A stretch of 64,000 nucleotides of DNA from Tillus elongatus (GCA_964006375.1 OZ023267.1:15263471-15327470), one strand, 5' to 3'; positions 1-13,815 are shown, counted from the stretch's first letter. Made by a program: numbers and translations. Notes: a model not told the origin generated them from the letters alone.

Positions 1-4
1 TGAC

Positions 5-391
5 TTGATTCTCGAACCATTGGTTTTCATTACAAATAACATATTTAAGACTGGGGTGTTCCCTTCTATATTTAAGCCGGCAATAATTAAAGCCCTTTAT
101 AAATCGGGCAGTAAAACTGACATTACAAACTATCGTCCAATATCCCTAATTTCCAACTTGGCAAAAGTCATAGTAAAACTCATAAAGCAGAGAATGATTA
201 GTTATCTGGATAAGCATCAAGTCATCTCAATGAAGCAGTACAGGTTTCGAGCGCGTCAACTGATGATGCAATAGAAAATCTGACGACAGATCTGCGGGGA
301 AGAAAACAAATAATAAGAATCAAACCCTGTAAAAGTAGCGAACGCACTGTAATGTGTGGTGTACCTTAGGGGACAGTACTTGGTCCAATTC

Positions 392-471
<80 letters not shown>

Positions 472-1330
472 CAGTCTGTTAGAGATTCCACTTACAGGTA
501 ATGTATCCGGCTTTGCGGACGACACGGCTATATTTTACTCAGGAGATTCTTGGGATAGTGTCAGGCATGAAGCTGAGCAAAACCTTAGGGTGATAAAGAC
601 ATGGTACGATGGGAAACAACTCACAATTAATTTATAGAAACATGCTTTATTGCGTTTTCTTCCAGTGAGGTCAGAAAACCTCAGTTCAACTCTCTAAGAT
701 ATAACTTACGGGGCAATTGCTATGAAATAGGATCTGTAGAGTCAACTAAATACCTTGGAGTTCATTCGTTGATTCTCACTTAAAATGGGAGACGCACATA
801 ATGAGTTTTGTTGGTAAACTTCGGTATCTGTCGGCGCGTTTAGGGAAGTTGAGTCAAGTGTTAGGATTTGCTTGTTTAAAAATAATTTATCAGGCTCTGA
901 CCGAATCACTCATTCGATATGGCATAGTTGGTTGGGGTGGCGCTGCGGAAACATACCTAAAACCTTTGGAAGTTATGCAGAAAAAAATCATTAATATCAT
1001 CATGCATAGACTTAGAACATACCCAAGCGAGTCCTTGCATAGAGAGAGTGAGTTACTTGATATGATCATCCGCGACTGTGCCCAATCACCAGGGGCATAT
1101 TCTGAAACATACTAACAAGATTTAAGGACAAACGTTTTGAAAGAAGGGCAGGGGGATACCAAAAGAAAACTCATCTTACAACTGGCTCAACGAATAAAGT
1201 GCGGAATCTACAAAAAAATTAAAAGACCTCCTGAAAAAAGAGAGCCATGGTTGCGATGACAAGGCAGACATCTCATTTGGACTGTGATGACAATGATTAC
1301 GGCATTGAAATCAGATTAGTTGGATTGTTA
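5..1330 (+). pseudogene. Non-LTR retrotransposon reverse transcriptase relic (Jockey-like)
   Basis: Three separated blocks read as one non-LTR reverse transcriptase (RT), the enzyme that copies LINE RNA into DNA at a nicked target. Residues from 5-274 carry the motif NYRPISLISNLAKV. The block near 361-396 reads VP-stop-GTVLGPILL, with the usual Gln codon changed to TAG. After a (TA)n array, 509-529 gives the catalytic GFADDTA box. Positions 801-1115 give a C-terminal connection region including LIRYGIVGWGGAAETYLKPL. Frames change between blocks and several stops are present, so the copy is dead. The 5' end lies outside the window and the 3' limit is approximate. Clade is uncertain; the motifs fit the Jockey superfamily best. 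Confidence 0.85.
397..468. repeat. (TA)36 array inside the LINE RT
   Basis: Pure TA dinucleotide array. It interrupts the RT between the GPILL block and the following NSLLEIPL block, where related RTs encode a short Ile-Tyr-Ile stretch. This suggests expansion from a coding seed rather than insertion. Confidence 0.95.
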
Positions 1331-1881
1331 CTTTAGGTACTCTGACATTTATAAGTATCTAAAACAACACCCAGTGACCCAATCATATACTTTTTATGTA
1401 TTTGCGTTTGACGCAAGTCATCTTCCATAGCCGCCTTGTGCATAATTTACTAACACCTAAAATTACACTCTCTAATCGCTACCTTTGAACAATCGCGTGC
1501 TACTTATATACGTCGTCACTAGTTGTTACATTTTACATCTCTTCGCAATACTAAAATTACTGCTAAAGACCTGGTTTCACCTGGTATTTTTAACAATTAT
1601 CATAAAATGTTAATTAGGAAATTCACCGTATGTCGTGCCACTTTTTTCGAGAACTTTGGTTAACTCTTCTAGACTTATAAATATAATATATAACAATCTT
1701 ATTCTAAATAAATACTAAGAGGGAGAGAGGCTACTGATGAGAGTCTTTCATAAAGATATAGGGTTTTTAAAAGATTTCAACCTTTAGTAAATTTTCTCAA
1801 GTTGCCCGTTTTTTCGAATTAACATAGGGATTTTCGTTTATTGTAACCAATCATTTGCAAGAAAATTTTACTTATCTTTTC
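1331..1881. other. AT-rich stretch with no recognised gene
   Basis: No convincing reading frame or repeat family was recognised. The first part may be LINE 3' untranslated sequence. Confidence 0.4.

Positions 1882-4095
<2,214 letters not shown>

Positions 4096-4185
<90 letters not shown>
4096..4185. repeat. (TA)45 array between mariner copy A and a PLE tail
   Basis: Pure TA array. The left neighbour is the mariner right end, the right neighbour a Penelope-type tail starting AGATTTCCGCGGTC. Confidence 0.95.
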
Positions 4186-4187
<2 letters not shown>

Positions 4188-4464
4188 ATTTCCGCGGTCT
4201 TTTATGTGAGATATACTTGATTTTCGGGTTGAACCGCGTCTAGAGTTTATTAAAACTGGACGTTTCCGCTCCTATTTTGGAGCTATTTTCAAGAGGTAAA
4301 GGAAATATAAAAGGACATGAACTACTCCTTAGAGCGGTGGACAAAGGTTTGTTGCCTTGTTGCAGCTCGATTGCGGGGCCTCAATCTGCCTACTCCCCAA
4401 ATCTCGCCGGAAATCGTCTCTAAGACCTTGTAGGGGAGTGTAGGCAGATTGAGGCCTTAGAGTT
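4186..4464 (-). mobile_element. Penelope-like element tail fragment
   Basis: Matches the tail next to the GIY-YIG copy at 19622 and the palindrome at 37671: the same CCGCGGTC start, the GGAGC stem-loop followed on the minus strand by GAAACGTC (about 4255-4298), and the CCTCAATCTGCCTACTCC repeat. The stem-loop resembles the hammerhead-type motif of Penelope terminal repeats but is degenerate here. Confidence 0.7.
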
Positions 4465-5062
4465 CATGTATATTTCTTTTGCAAGTGGCTTGGATGAGTT
4501 CCTTAGGCAGGAAATTTGACCCAGGTTTTCCCGCAAGATGCTGTGTTTTCCTTCGGAACAAAATTATACCTTCGCAAATAACAAAGCAAGGGCAACCAAA
4601 TGTGGTACGCGTGTTTGTATTATAAAGGGCGCATCATGTGGCAAAATTAGGTCTGTAAGTTTAAATACAAAAAAGTTATGGGCATTTAAAGAAAATAAAT
4701 TTAAGGTTTTCTTCAAAATGTCAAAGTCGCGATTTGAAACGTCAAAATTGGCAACATTTAGGCAAAGAACCTGAAACAAATACGAATTATGTAAAGAAAA
4801 TGTCATAAGAAGGGTGTTCTGCAAACGCTTAAGTTGCAGTTTCAACCGCCATTGTCCTTCGTTTTACTAAAATATTTACAGAAAATTAATTTCAAATAGA
4901 CCCTTTCCTTGATGCTTTGGTGGTAGTTTATGGTTTAACGGTCTATAATTTTTAGCTAATTTTTGTAGAAAAAAATACATTAACGAGGGGACCGCGCCTT
5001 TTGAATTTTAAAAATATTTCTTCAAATGAGTGCAAACTAAAATCCATATCCATATTGTTATA
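4465..5062 (+). repeat. HTA element, right flank followed by a second left-flank module
   Basis: Begins in the right-flank block (GCAAGTGGCTTGGATGAGTT), passes AACGTCAAAATTGGCAACAT, and ends in the variant left-flank block near 4985 (GAGGGGACCGCGCCTTTTGA). The terminal GCGTCCAGA end and TA array are missing. Confidence 0.75.
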
Positions 5063-5591
5063 ATTACTACACACCTCTATCTATATATTTTTGAAAATCT
5101 CTGTTATAAAATATGTTTCGTAACTTTCATAACATGATGCGAGAGCTGTAAGCTTGCATTGTTTGGAAATACGTTATCATAGTAACAACGATCCAGTTAC
5201 GGGACCAGGTGGGTATGTAAATTCATGTGCGAATAACGCCTATTCTGGTACGGGCCAGTGTGCATAGAGAAGACGGTTATACAAGCGTTTGTTCTATTCT
5301 TTCTTCGTGGCCAAACCTGCTGCTGATATGGACTAACAACTAGTCTTACCGGTCTTCTTGCAAACGTCCCGTACGGGAAAACTGCAACGTTCACATACTA
5401 CATCATCCAGTCCAATAACAATCATGGTAATTGTAACCCCAAATCTGAACTCTCCACTTTTCACCACGTGTGTTAGATTTTATTGTTGTTTATAAAGTTG
5501 TTTTCTTGCGAAGCATGTGGGAAAATGTAGAACGTATCTGAAAAAAATCGTAGAAAATAATATAATTTGCTAAATCACGTCGATGAAAAAT
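5063..5591. other. Stretch with no recognised gene
   Basis: Short frames are present but none has a recognisable domain. No clear repeat match within the window. Confidence 0.4.
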
Positions 5592-5912
5592 ATCTGGACG
5601 CAGCAAGTGCGTTATGGTAATGAATTTTCATCAAAATGTTTTGAATAGCAAATATGTGTTTTTTTTTAAAAGAAAGCACGTCCCAAATTTGCTTACTAGT
5701 CTAACCTGTATAGGCGAAACAATGTACCATATTTCATCAAAATAACTTTATTGTTTGAAAATGTACAAAGATTTTCCGAAATAAAACTTAAAATGTTCCC
5801 TAAAAACTTGTTTTCCGGCCAACGAACCTCACAGGTTAATAGAAAATTGAGCTATGCAAATTTGAAGCATTTAATGAAAATTCGCTACCATAACGCACTT
5901 GCTGCTTCCCAA
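5592..5912. repeat. 320-bp inverted-repeat unit of the HTA family
   Basis: Starts CTGGACGCAGCAAGTGCG and ends in its complement near 5880-5912 (CCATAACGCACTTGCTGC). The interior (CAAATTTGCTTACTAGT, AACTTTATTGTTTGAAAATG) recurs in other HTA copies. Such a short element with about 34-bp inverted ends could move on its own as a MITE. Confidence 0.8.
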
Positions 5913-5995
5913 ATTTCTTTTCTTATAAACATTATTGTATTATATTTCGATTGAAAATGCAATAATATAAGGCTTGTTCGATTAAAAAAACTCGG

Positions 5996-7128
5996 GACGC
6001 AGCAAGTGCGTTATGGTAGTGAATTTTCTTAAATATGTTTTTATTGCAAATATGTCTGTTTTCTTTTTATTTAAGAAAGCAGGCATAAATTTTGGTTACC
6101 AGTATAACCTATATAGTAAAAACAATGTGCCATGTTTCATAAAAATAACTTTATTGTGTGAAAATGTACAAAAATTTCCAAAAGTAAACTTAAAGTTTTC
6201 CCACAAAAACTCGTTTCTTGGTCAACCTTATAGGTTAATAGCAAATTGGGCTATTCAAATATGAAGCATTTGATCAAAATTCGCTACCATAACGCACTTG
6301 CTGCATCCAGAATTTCTTTTCTTACAAACATGCATTATATTTCGATGGAAAATGCAAAAATGCAATAACATAAGGCGTGTTTGATTAAAAAAATAAGAAA
6401 ATTTGTATCACCAACGACTTATGGGCCACCCAATGATTGTAGAAATATTGTTTTAAGATGTAGCTCAAGACACCCTATAATTAATATATAAAAAAATTTT
6501 CATATCTTGTATAATAACGGATATATTGAGCTTTATTGATTTTTTACGAAAATTCGACAAAAATTATATACCATTAAACGATAAACTCTATAGCTAAGGC
6601 TACTGCCAAGCATCAGAGAAAGGGTCTATTTTAAATGAATTTTCTGGAAACATTTAAGTAAAATGAAGGACAATAACAGTTGAAACTAAGACTTCAGGGT
6701 TTGTAAAACATTCTTCTTGAGACATTTTCTTTCCATAGGCCGTACTAGATTCAAGTTCTTTTCCTAAATGTTGCCAATTTTTGTCGTTTTAAATCGCATC
6801 TTTGACATTTTGAGGAAAATCCCAATAATTTTTTTTTTAAATGCCTATAACTTTTTTGTCTTTTGATCTACAGAGCTAAGTTTTGGTAGGTAGCTTACGT
6901 ATAATGATATAAACCCGCGTACCAAATTTGGTTGCCCTCACTTTGTTAATTTTGGAGATCTAATTTTTTTACAATTTTTTTCGAAAGAAAACTCAAAATT
7001 TTCCGGGAAAACCTGGGCCGATTTTCCTGGCTAACGAATTTATCCAAGCCATTTGTAAAAGGAAGGTACTCACCAAATTTAATCAAAATCAGCCCATAAT
7101 TTTTTGAGTTATCGGTGTGATACATACA

Positions 7129-7212
<84 letters not shown>

Positions 7213-7342
7213 ATATAAAAATTGAAACTGACCCCGGATATGTGTTCTGGGGGGCCTAATTAGCGCTCATTTGAAGAAATTTTTTCAAAATTCAAAAGTC
7301 GGGGTCTCCTCATTAGTGAATTTATTTAAAGAAAATTCACTA
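5996..7342 (-). repeat. HTA element, complete reverse copy
   Basis: Order along the plus strand: GGACGCAGCAAGTGCG end, the 320-bp inverted-repeat unit (to about 6310), the middle block (CACCAACGACTTATGGGCCA, AGGACAATAACAGTTGAAAC), the right flank ending GAGTTATCGGTGTGATACAT, a TA array, the left flank (GACCCCGGATATGTGTTCT), and the terminal hairpin at about 7315-7342. One of the best copies for deriving a consensus. No coding frame of note. Confidence 0.85.
7131..7209. repeat. (TA)n array inside HTA copy
   Basis: Pure TA array between the two HTA flanks, in its usual family position. Confidence 0.95.
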
Positions 7343-7351
7343 AAAAGAAAG

Positions 7352-8802
7352 AAAATATGTATCACCAACGACTTATGAGCCAGCCTGTGAGTGTAGACAT
7401 AATTTTTTCAGATGTAGCTCAAGACACACTATAATAAACGTATACAATTTTTTTGGTCTCTTGTATAGTAACGGATATATTGAGTTTTATTGATTTTCGC
7501 TAAAAATTATATACCATAATATAGCATCAGAGAAACGATCTATTTGAAATGAATTTTCTGGAAATATTTTAGTAAAATGAAGGACAATGAAGGTCGAAGG
7601 TGATTTCAGTGTCTGTAAAATACTCTTCTTGCGATATTTTCTCTGCATAACTCGTATTGGTTTTAGGTTCTCTGTCTAAATGTTGCCAATTTTGACGTTT
7701 AAAATCGCGACTTTGACGTATTAAGGAAAACCCCAATTTTTTTTAAATACCTATAACTTTTTTGTTTTTTAATTTACAGATCTAAATTTTGGTAATTTAC
7801 TTTTAATTATATAAACCCACGTACCAAATTTGGTTGCCTTTACTTTGTTAAGAAAACGCAAAATTTTCCGAGAAAACCTCGGTCGATTTTTCGTTTTTTT
7901 TGTGTAACAAACTTATGCAAGCCACTGGCAAAAGGATTTTACTCACCATATTTGAGAAAAATCGGCCCATTATTTTATGGGTTATCGGTGTGATGCATTG
8001 TTTCCAAGATACAAGGTGATAATTTTTTTGTAAAATAACGATTTTTTTTAATAATTCAAATATCTCCTTACTGATTGTTTTGAAATTTGGCAGCGTTGTT
8101 TGTAGTAATAATGGGCTGATTTGACCCTAATTAGATAAAGATTGTTAAGTCCATTGGCATTAGGGGGGACACCCCAACAAAAATTATTGTTCGTGTTTGT
8201 GATTTTCTGTATGAAAATGGACATGCCATAAAAAGGTTTTTTATTTTTTATCGTGTAAACGATTCAAGATAAGGAGAAATTTCAAGAGACAAAAAACTTG
8301 TAGTTTTAGTTTCTTTATCTCAAAATAATATACAAATCATATTGCAGTCAGTGGCGTACATTTTTATGTCACTGAATTTTGTTGAGGTGCCCCCCCTAAC
8401 GCCAATGGACTTAACAATCTGTATCTAATTAGGGCCAAATCAGCCCATTAATAATACAAACAACGCTGCCAAATGTCAAAACAATCGGTGAGGAGATATT
8501 TGAATTATTTTTAAAAAATCGTTATTTTACAAAAAAAACTAACACCTTTTATCTTGGTAACAATGCATTTTAGCACCTATGTTTATGGGAACTTCTTTTC
8601 ATAAAATGACCTGGGAAATCAACCCCTTAAATATTGCCTCATCTTTTTTTAAACACCTTGTATATATAGACATATAACAATTGAAAGTTACCCCGAATAT
8701 GTGTTCTAGGGGACCTATTTCGCGCTCTTTTGAAAAAAAAATATTTCAAAATTAAAAGTCGCAATCTCCTCCTTAGTGAATTGTTTAAAGAAAATTCACT
8801 AA
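7352..8802 (-). repeat. HTA element, reverse copy split by a palindromic element
   Basis: Starts in the middle block (CACCAACGACTTATGAGCCA), reaches GTTATCGGTGTGATGCAT at 7993, is interrupted by an inverted-repeat insert, and resumes near 8660 with only a vestigial TA tract before the left flank and a hairpin at 8774-8802. A tandem neighbour of the copy at 5996-7342. Confidence 0.8.
7993..8575. mobile_element. Non-autonomous inverted-repeat element (about 195-bp arms)
   Basis: The left arm (from ATGCATTGTTTCCAAGATAC) and right arm (ending ATCTTGGTAACAATGCAT) are imperfect complements over about 195 bp, with a loop near 8190-8370. It carries no open frame and sits inside an HTA copy, so it is the younger of the two. 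The ends ATGCAT are palindromic, so the target duplication is unclear. Confidence 0.8.
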
Positions 8803-9300
8803 TACAAGGTTGAGGCTATCAATTCGGTCTTATGTATCTTTTTTAGCAAGTCTCTTATATCTACATATTACGCTATCAGACAGTTTTCTTTTTTTTTATC
8901 CGCTTTCTCTCCTGTTTAGTCAAATTTTATACATGACGTACTTGTGAATAAATAATTCACAATATTAGACTATAATTTTGTACCATTTGTTGTAAAGTAA
9001 ACGTTTATTTCACAAACATGATAATCGCTGGCTATTTCGTCTTTGATGCGTGACTCGTGTGTAAATATTCCGAACATAAAGAGTGAAATTATGTAAATGC
9101 ACAGAATGACCTGGTTTTCGTACAACAAATGGCGATGCTCATGTTCGCAAGAATGTGATCTCTGCCGCGTAATTTGATAGGTGCAGCAGCTATGGAGCCG
9201 TTGACCTTTATATCCGACCCGCTAGACTCAAGACTAAATGTTCCGAAAGTGGTAACAGGCATAATAGCAGGTGCACATCTAGTTGACTAATGAATTAACG
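8803..9300. other. Stretch with no recognised gene
   Basis: No domain-bearing frame or in-window repeat was recognised. Confidence 0.4.
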
Positions 9301-9816
9301 CGAATTTTTCGTCAATACACTATTTAATTCGTAATTTCAGAAATGGGAAATTTCCAGTTTGTTATTAGATACTCTTTCTGATACCAATATCAAACAGAAA
9401 GCAACATCACACCAAACACCACAAAAATAATAACAAAGAGATATTCGCTAGATACGTATTTCGGCAACGAAGTTGTCTTCATCAGTAGCTGTCTGTAGTT
9501 GCATGAGCGAAATCACCCTATTCATATACTTAAACTACGCATGGTATAATACCGGATGATGAGATACCGGATAATGCAATATCGGATGACGCAACCTAAG
9601 GACTATTGTTGCGCCAGTGGACCTAACCAACCGGCTGTTGTGTCGATCTTAAAAGCAATCATGGATTATTTTGCGCCAAATCAATAAGTGTGAATCCACT
9701 GGACAACATCTGAATTTGTTAAATTTTGTGAGTTCACTTTGCGGAATTCTAAACTTCCCAAAGATCTAAGTCATGTGCTCTTTGAATCTGGTTGTTATTG
9801 ATCTCAGCGTTTGCCT
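9301..9816 (-). mobile_element. Penelope-like element tail (probable)
   Basis: Defined mainly by the hammerhead-type motif at 9449-9488. On the minus strand, the sequence upstream of it has scraps that resemble a degraded C-terminal coding region (for example RFKEHMT in one frame near 9750), but stops break it. Limits are approximate. Confidence 0.45.
9449..9488 (-). ncRNA. Hammerhead-ribozyme-like motif
   Basis: The minus strand reads CUGAUGA, a short CAAC/GUUG stem, GAAA, then AUACGUAU followed by C. This gives the conserved core boxes, a self-complementary stem III, and a cleavage triplet AUC. Hammerhead motifs with a tiny stem III are known from Penelope-like terminal repeats and can act as dimers. 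Activity here is inferred, not shown. Confidence 0.6.
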
Positions 9817-9828
9817 AATATAGATCGT

Positions 9829-10034
9829 AAGCGCCTCCGTAGCTGTGCGGGAAAGTCGATTCAGACTTTCCAATACGGACTCGGGGGACGACGGTTCGAG
9901 ACTCACCGGCGGCGAATGATTTATCAAATCACTGTCGTCGTTGAGATCGAGCTCAAGGTGGAGGGTAGGTTAGTTTATATGAGCAAAAAGGGTCAGCAAT
10001 GGCCTAATTGCCAGTAAGCATCTTACCTTTTTTT
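9829..10034 (+). mobile_element. tRNA-headed SINE with perfect 12-bp target duplication
   Basis: The head resembles a tRNA, with an A-box-like CGTAGCTGTGCGG and a B-box-like GGTTCGAGACTC. The 3' end is T-rich. The direct repeat AATATAGATCGT flanks it exactly (9817-9828 and 10035-10046), the hallmark of LINE-mediated insertion. It would be transcribed by RNA polymerase III from the internal promoter. Confidence 0.85.
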
Positions 10035-10099
10035 AATATAGATCGTCTCGCAACTATTACAAGAGATTTGATAAACGCACTATCCTTGTCATACGTCAT

Positions 10100-10473
10100 T
10101 AGTCGTAAAAAAAATTCGATAATGAGGAGACCGCGACTTTTGAATTCTAAAGAGATTTCTTCAAACGAGCGCTAGTTAGGCCCCCTAGAATCCATATCCG
10201 GGTTACTTTCTGCTTACATACATACAGAGTGACGCATTTCTACGGTAAAGCTCAATATAATTGTTATTATGCAGGATACGGGAAAAAATTGTATACGTTA
10301 CTTATAGGGTGTTTTGAGCTGCATCCTATAAAATAATTTTGACAATCACAGGGGGGCCATAAGTCGTTACTGTTACCTACATATTTTTCTTGAACATTCC
10401 CTATTACATTTTTGCATTTTTCATCGAAATATGATGCATGTTTGGAAAAAAAATGGTGACGCAGTATGTACGT
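10100..10473 (+). repeat. HTA element, 5' piece, split by LINE copy 1
   Basis: Variant left flank (GAGGAGACCGCGACTTTTGA), CATATCCGGGTTACTTTCTG, middle block (GGGGGCCATAAGTCG), then the start of the 320-bp unit at 10456 (GACGCAG), where the LINE interrupts it. Confidence 0.75.
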
Positions 10474-11940
10474 AGAAACATTCCAATGGCCGAGGAGGTA
10501 AATATCTTGGGGTCGTATTGGACTCTAAGCTAACCTGGAATGGTCACGTTGAAAAAATACTGTGTAAGGCAGTCATGACCTTAGCTGTCACTAGGCGGCT
10601 ATATGGAAAAACGTGGGGACTAAGACCTAGTATGGCCCACTGGCTGTACATAAGGGTGGTCAGACCATCGTTAACATACGCGGCACTGGTCTGGTGGCCT
10701 AAGGTGACACAATCCAGTGCCAAACAAAAACTAGGCAAGATCCAAAGGATGGCTTGCCTAGGCATCACAGGGGCCACGTCTTCAACCCCAACAGCCGCTA
10801 TGGAGGTGTTGCTGGGTCTGCCCCCCTACACTTAGTTATTATGGGGGAAGCCAGGCTAGGACTATACAGAGTAGCCTGCAATGGTAGACTGAAAATCAAC
10901 CCAGGCTTCAGGGGCCACTGCAAAATTCAGGAGATCGTGAAGGAGCCCATGCTTGAAATGAGATCAGACTTCGCGAGCCCGCGAATCTGCAGGGAAAACA
11001 ACTTTAACAGACGCGCTCGTCTGGTTCACGGACAAATTCGGCAGGGAGCGTGTGACGGGGGCAGGTGTTTATTCGGAAGGACCAAGGGTAAATCATAGTA
11101 TTTTCCTCGGAGCCCATGCAACGGTCTTTCAGGCCGAAATGTACGCCATCCTGCACTGTGTGCGTGAGAACAAGAGGAGCGGCGCCATCCTGCACTGTGT
11201 GCGTGAGAACAAGAGTAGCAGCTACAACAACAAGCGGGTCGTTAAGGCCCTAAGTAGCCCAAGGGTAAATTCCTGACTGGTGAGTGAGTGCCGAGACGAG
11301 ACGAGCGACCTGGCTGGGCAGAATGAGGTCACCTTCATCTGGGTGCCGGATGTCAAAGGCAGTGAAGAAGCTGACAGTCTCGCGAAGAGAGGGCCAGCAG
11401 AACAATTTATGGGACCGGAACCGGCTCTGGGCGTGACAAAGAGCACTGCCAAGGGAGCCATTAAGTCCTGGGTCAGAAACAAAATGTGTGCTGGGCAGTG
11501 TGTCCAGGGCTCAGACATGGGTAGTCAATAATTGACGAACCCAGTTCAAAGAGAGCTGTAGAGCTGCTAAATCTTAGCAGAGGACAGCTCAGAAACATAA
11601 CAGGTCTCTTGACGGGACACATGGACGTCAAGGAACACCTGTATAAAATGGGGCGGTTCGAGGGGGACCTCACATGCAGACCCTGCGGCGAGGGGGATGA
11701 ATCAGCCCAGCACATCTTTTGCGAGTGTAAAGCCCTGGACCGCAAAAGACAACTGATCTACGGTCAGTCTAGACCGGAGAGAGGGCATTATAAAACTTCA
11801 CCCTACCAATCGCTGTGCAGACTAGTTCAAGGCACAGTGATTTTGGAATGGGTGGAGTAAAAAGACTAAGGGCATGCACAATAAGCCAAAGGTTGCAGTG
11901 CTATCGGGGCGGCAAATCCGCGGACGCGCCCTGAGGGAGA
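10474..11940 (+). pseudogene. RNase H-bearing LINE (I/R1/LOA-like), copy 1, 5'-truncated
   Basis: The C-terminal part of a LINE polyprotein. 10518-10835 is the RT thumb/connection (KLTWNGHVEKIL, YAALVWWPKV). Next comes an RNase H domain with a damaged first site (WFTDK for the FTDGS of other copies), AEMYAIL, and VPDVKGSEEADSLAKRG in place of the usual GH...GNE...AD. 11609-11860 holds a zinc-knuckle-like CRPCGEGDESAQHIFC. Frameshifts separate the blocks. A 39-bp tandem duplication occupies about 11146-11224. The tail resembles that of copies 3 and 4. It is G+C-richer than its surroundings. Copies of the same family are at 22027, 29855 and 57303. Confidence 0.9.
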
Positions 11941-12198
11941 AACCAAAGTGCGTTTTGGTAGCGAACTTTCATTAAATGCTTTAAAATTCAATAACTCAAT
12001 TTGCTATTAACCTAAGGTTCGTCGACCAGGAAACGAGTTTTCTCGGACACATTCTACGTTTATTTTTGGAAAATGTTTGTACATTTTCAAACAATATAGG
12101 TTATACCGGTGACTAACTCGATGCGTGCTTGCATTAAAGAGACATATTTACTATTAGAATTTTTTTTACGAAAATTCATTTCCATAACGGACTTGCTG
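11941..12198 (+). repeat. HTA element, 3' piece, after LINE copy 1
   Basis: Resumes at AAAGTGCGTTTTGGTAGCGA and ends CCATAACGGACTTGCTGCG. Together with 10100-10473 it makes one HTA unit interrupted by the LINE. Confidence 0.75.
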
Positions 12199-12889
12199 CG
12201 TTCAGACTTTTTTATTATATTATACGATTAAGATATTTACTGTAGTTTTGCCAATTGTGTTAAAATAAAGTAAATTAACTTTTTCATTGAATAAACCACA
12301 ATCTTGTGCGGCTAGAAGCCCCCCCCCCCCCAGTATAAAACATAAATAAACCTCCTAAAACTTAAACCACCTATGTAGTTATTATGTGTCTATATATGTT
12401 AGAAGTGTGCACGCACCATTAAGCTGATTTTGTCTTGAGGCTTAGTTATTGCACCACGTGGCAATTTTGCCTTTTATCATTATATTGACCTAAATTTGCA
12501 ACAGGTCCCCTTCCCCCTCCGTCCTAAGTGTTCGCTGCCATTGACCGAATGATAAACAAATGGCAAGCTGGTTATGTTGCTCAAGCCTTCTAGATACGCA
12601 TGTTTGTGGATAACTGTCGAAATTCGTTGAATTTGTGAAGCATATGAATGGGTTAATTTCACCGTTATCTGCTGTTTTTATCCTAGTTACATATGATTTA
12701 TTATTATTCTGATTTTGTTCACAAAACAGTAAAAACAAAATAACAACCACATGGATGGAAAATTTTAAGAACCAGATGTTTGTATTGTTTTTGAAAATAC
12801 CAACAGCTAAAAATAAACATAATTGGTATTTTAAGTCACAAAATTTTATATGTGATTATTTTTCATTTGTTCATTGTTCTTGCCCTTAC
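12199..12889. other. Stretch with no recognised gene
   Basis: Includes a run of 14 C at about 12318-12331. The short frames have no recognised domain. Confidence 0.4.
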
Positions 12890-13005
12890 TTGATTAAATC
12901 GTTCCATACTGAATATCGAAGTAGAGACTTCTCCCGCTACACAAGTGCTTGCTTTTTCCTCTGCAACTAGTTTCGTTTCTTACGGCATCGTTAGGCAGGA
13001 GAAAA
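12890..13005 (-). mobile_element. Penelope-like tail fragment, degenerate hammerhead motif
   Basis: Resembles 59930-60045 (GTTCCATACTGAATA, CTTTTTCCTCTG). The minus strand gives UAACGAUGCCGUAAGAAACG followed by AAAC, a decayed version of the ribozyme-type stem-loop. Confidence 0.5.
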
Positions 13006-13339
13006 TTGAATTTGTTTATATGAATTCGTGACAACTATAAATAAAAATCCCGTGCTACGTTAGCATGTGTTGATTTTTAAAAAATTTAATACAAGATCCT
13101 GCTTCAACCTAAAAAAATATTAGCAGGTCCTGGTGAGATAAAAGTAAACTTGGTAAATAAGATAGATGACAACAATCAACAATCAATATAATATCATAAG
13201 AAAGAACAGTTTAAGTCTATTAGGACTAGATCTGGTTGAATAATGCACTTGACTTCAGGAATTTCAGGAGCTGAATATACTTTTCTCTGCTGGATCCTAG
13301 AAGATCGGTCAAGTTGTTTGGTATGTCCATTTGCTTCGT
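13006..13339. other. Stretch with no recognised gene
   Basis: No family match seen. The last 80 bases may be very diverged LINE sequence leading into the next feature. Confidence 0.35.
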
Positions 13340-13491
13340 ATAATGGATCCCACATCTGGGGTGCAGCTGCCGCTTCTACACTCGCTATCCTGGACTCCCT
13401 TCAAAAGAGAGCTATACGTCTCATCGGTGACCCTACCCTCACCCAAAGGCTGCCATCACTTGCCCACTGACGTGCCGTTGGTGATTTCTCT

Positions 13492-13542
<51 letters not shown>

Positions 13543-13815
13543 GCACGGGCACTGCTCAGAGGAGCATTCCTCCATAGTTCCCCCACCTGCTGCCCCCAAC
13601 AGATCTACCAGGGAAACAGAGCGAATGCACCCTTTTACTGTCCAGGTCACCAGACATAGAACATCTTGTTATGCCCGCTCTTTTGTCCCGAGGACTTCCA
13701 AGTTGTGGAATTCCTTGCCGGCACATGTTTTTCCTTCTCCCCCGAACACCCACAGTAAGATAGTGTTTAGGCTGTAAGCCATAGCGGTGTGTTGTTGAAA
13801 TTAAAAAAAAAACTA
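13340..13815 (+). pseudogene. LINE B, 3' coding fragment
   Basis: SHIWGAAAASTLAILDSLQKRAIRLIGDPTLTQ and, after a TA array, FVPRTSKLWNSLPAHVFPSP match the C-terminal region of the LINEs at 46712 and 50390. Ends in an A-rich tail near 13800-13812. Frameshifted and 5'-truncated. Confidence 0.85.
13494..13540. repeat. (TA)n array born inside LINE B
   Basis: Sister copies read TTTTATAGATATCTGCACGG (minus strand of 47002-47030). Here the same point has become a 47-bp TA array while both flanks remain aligned. Confidence 0.9.

Noticed and set aside
9811..10017. 68-residue open frame
   Set aside because: It lies across a SINE and its target duplication; no protein family resemblance.
12318..12331. 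Run of 14 C
   Set aside because: A simple homopolymer, possibly a sequencing artefact; no linked structure.
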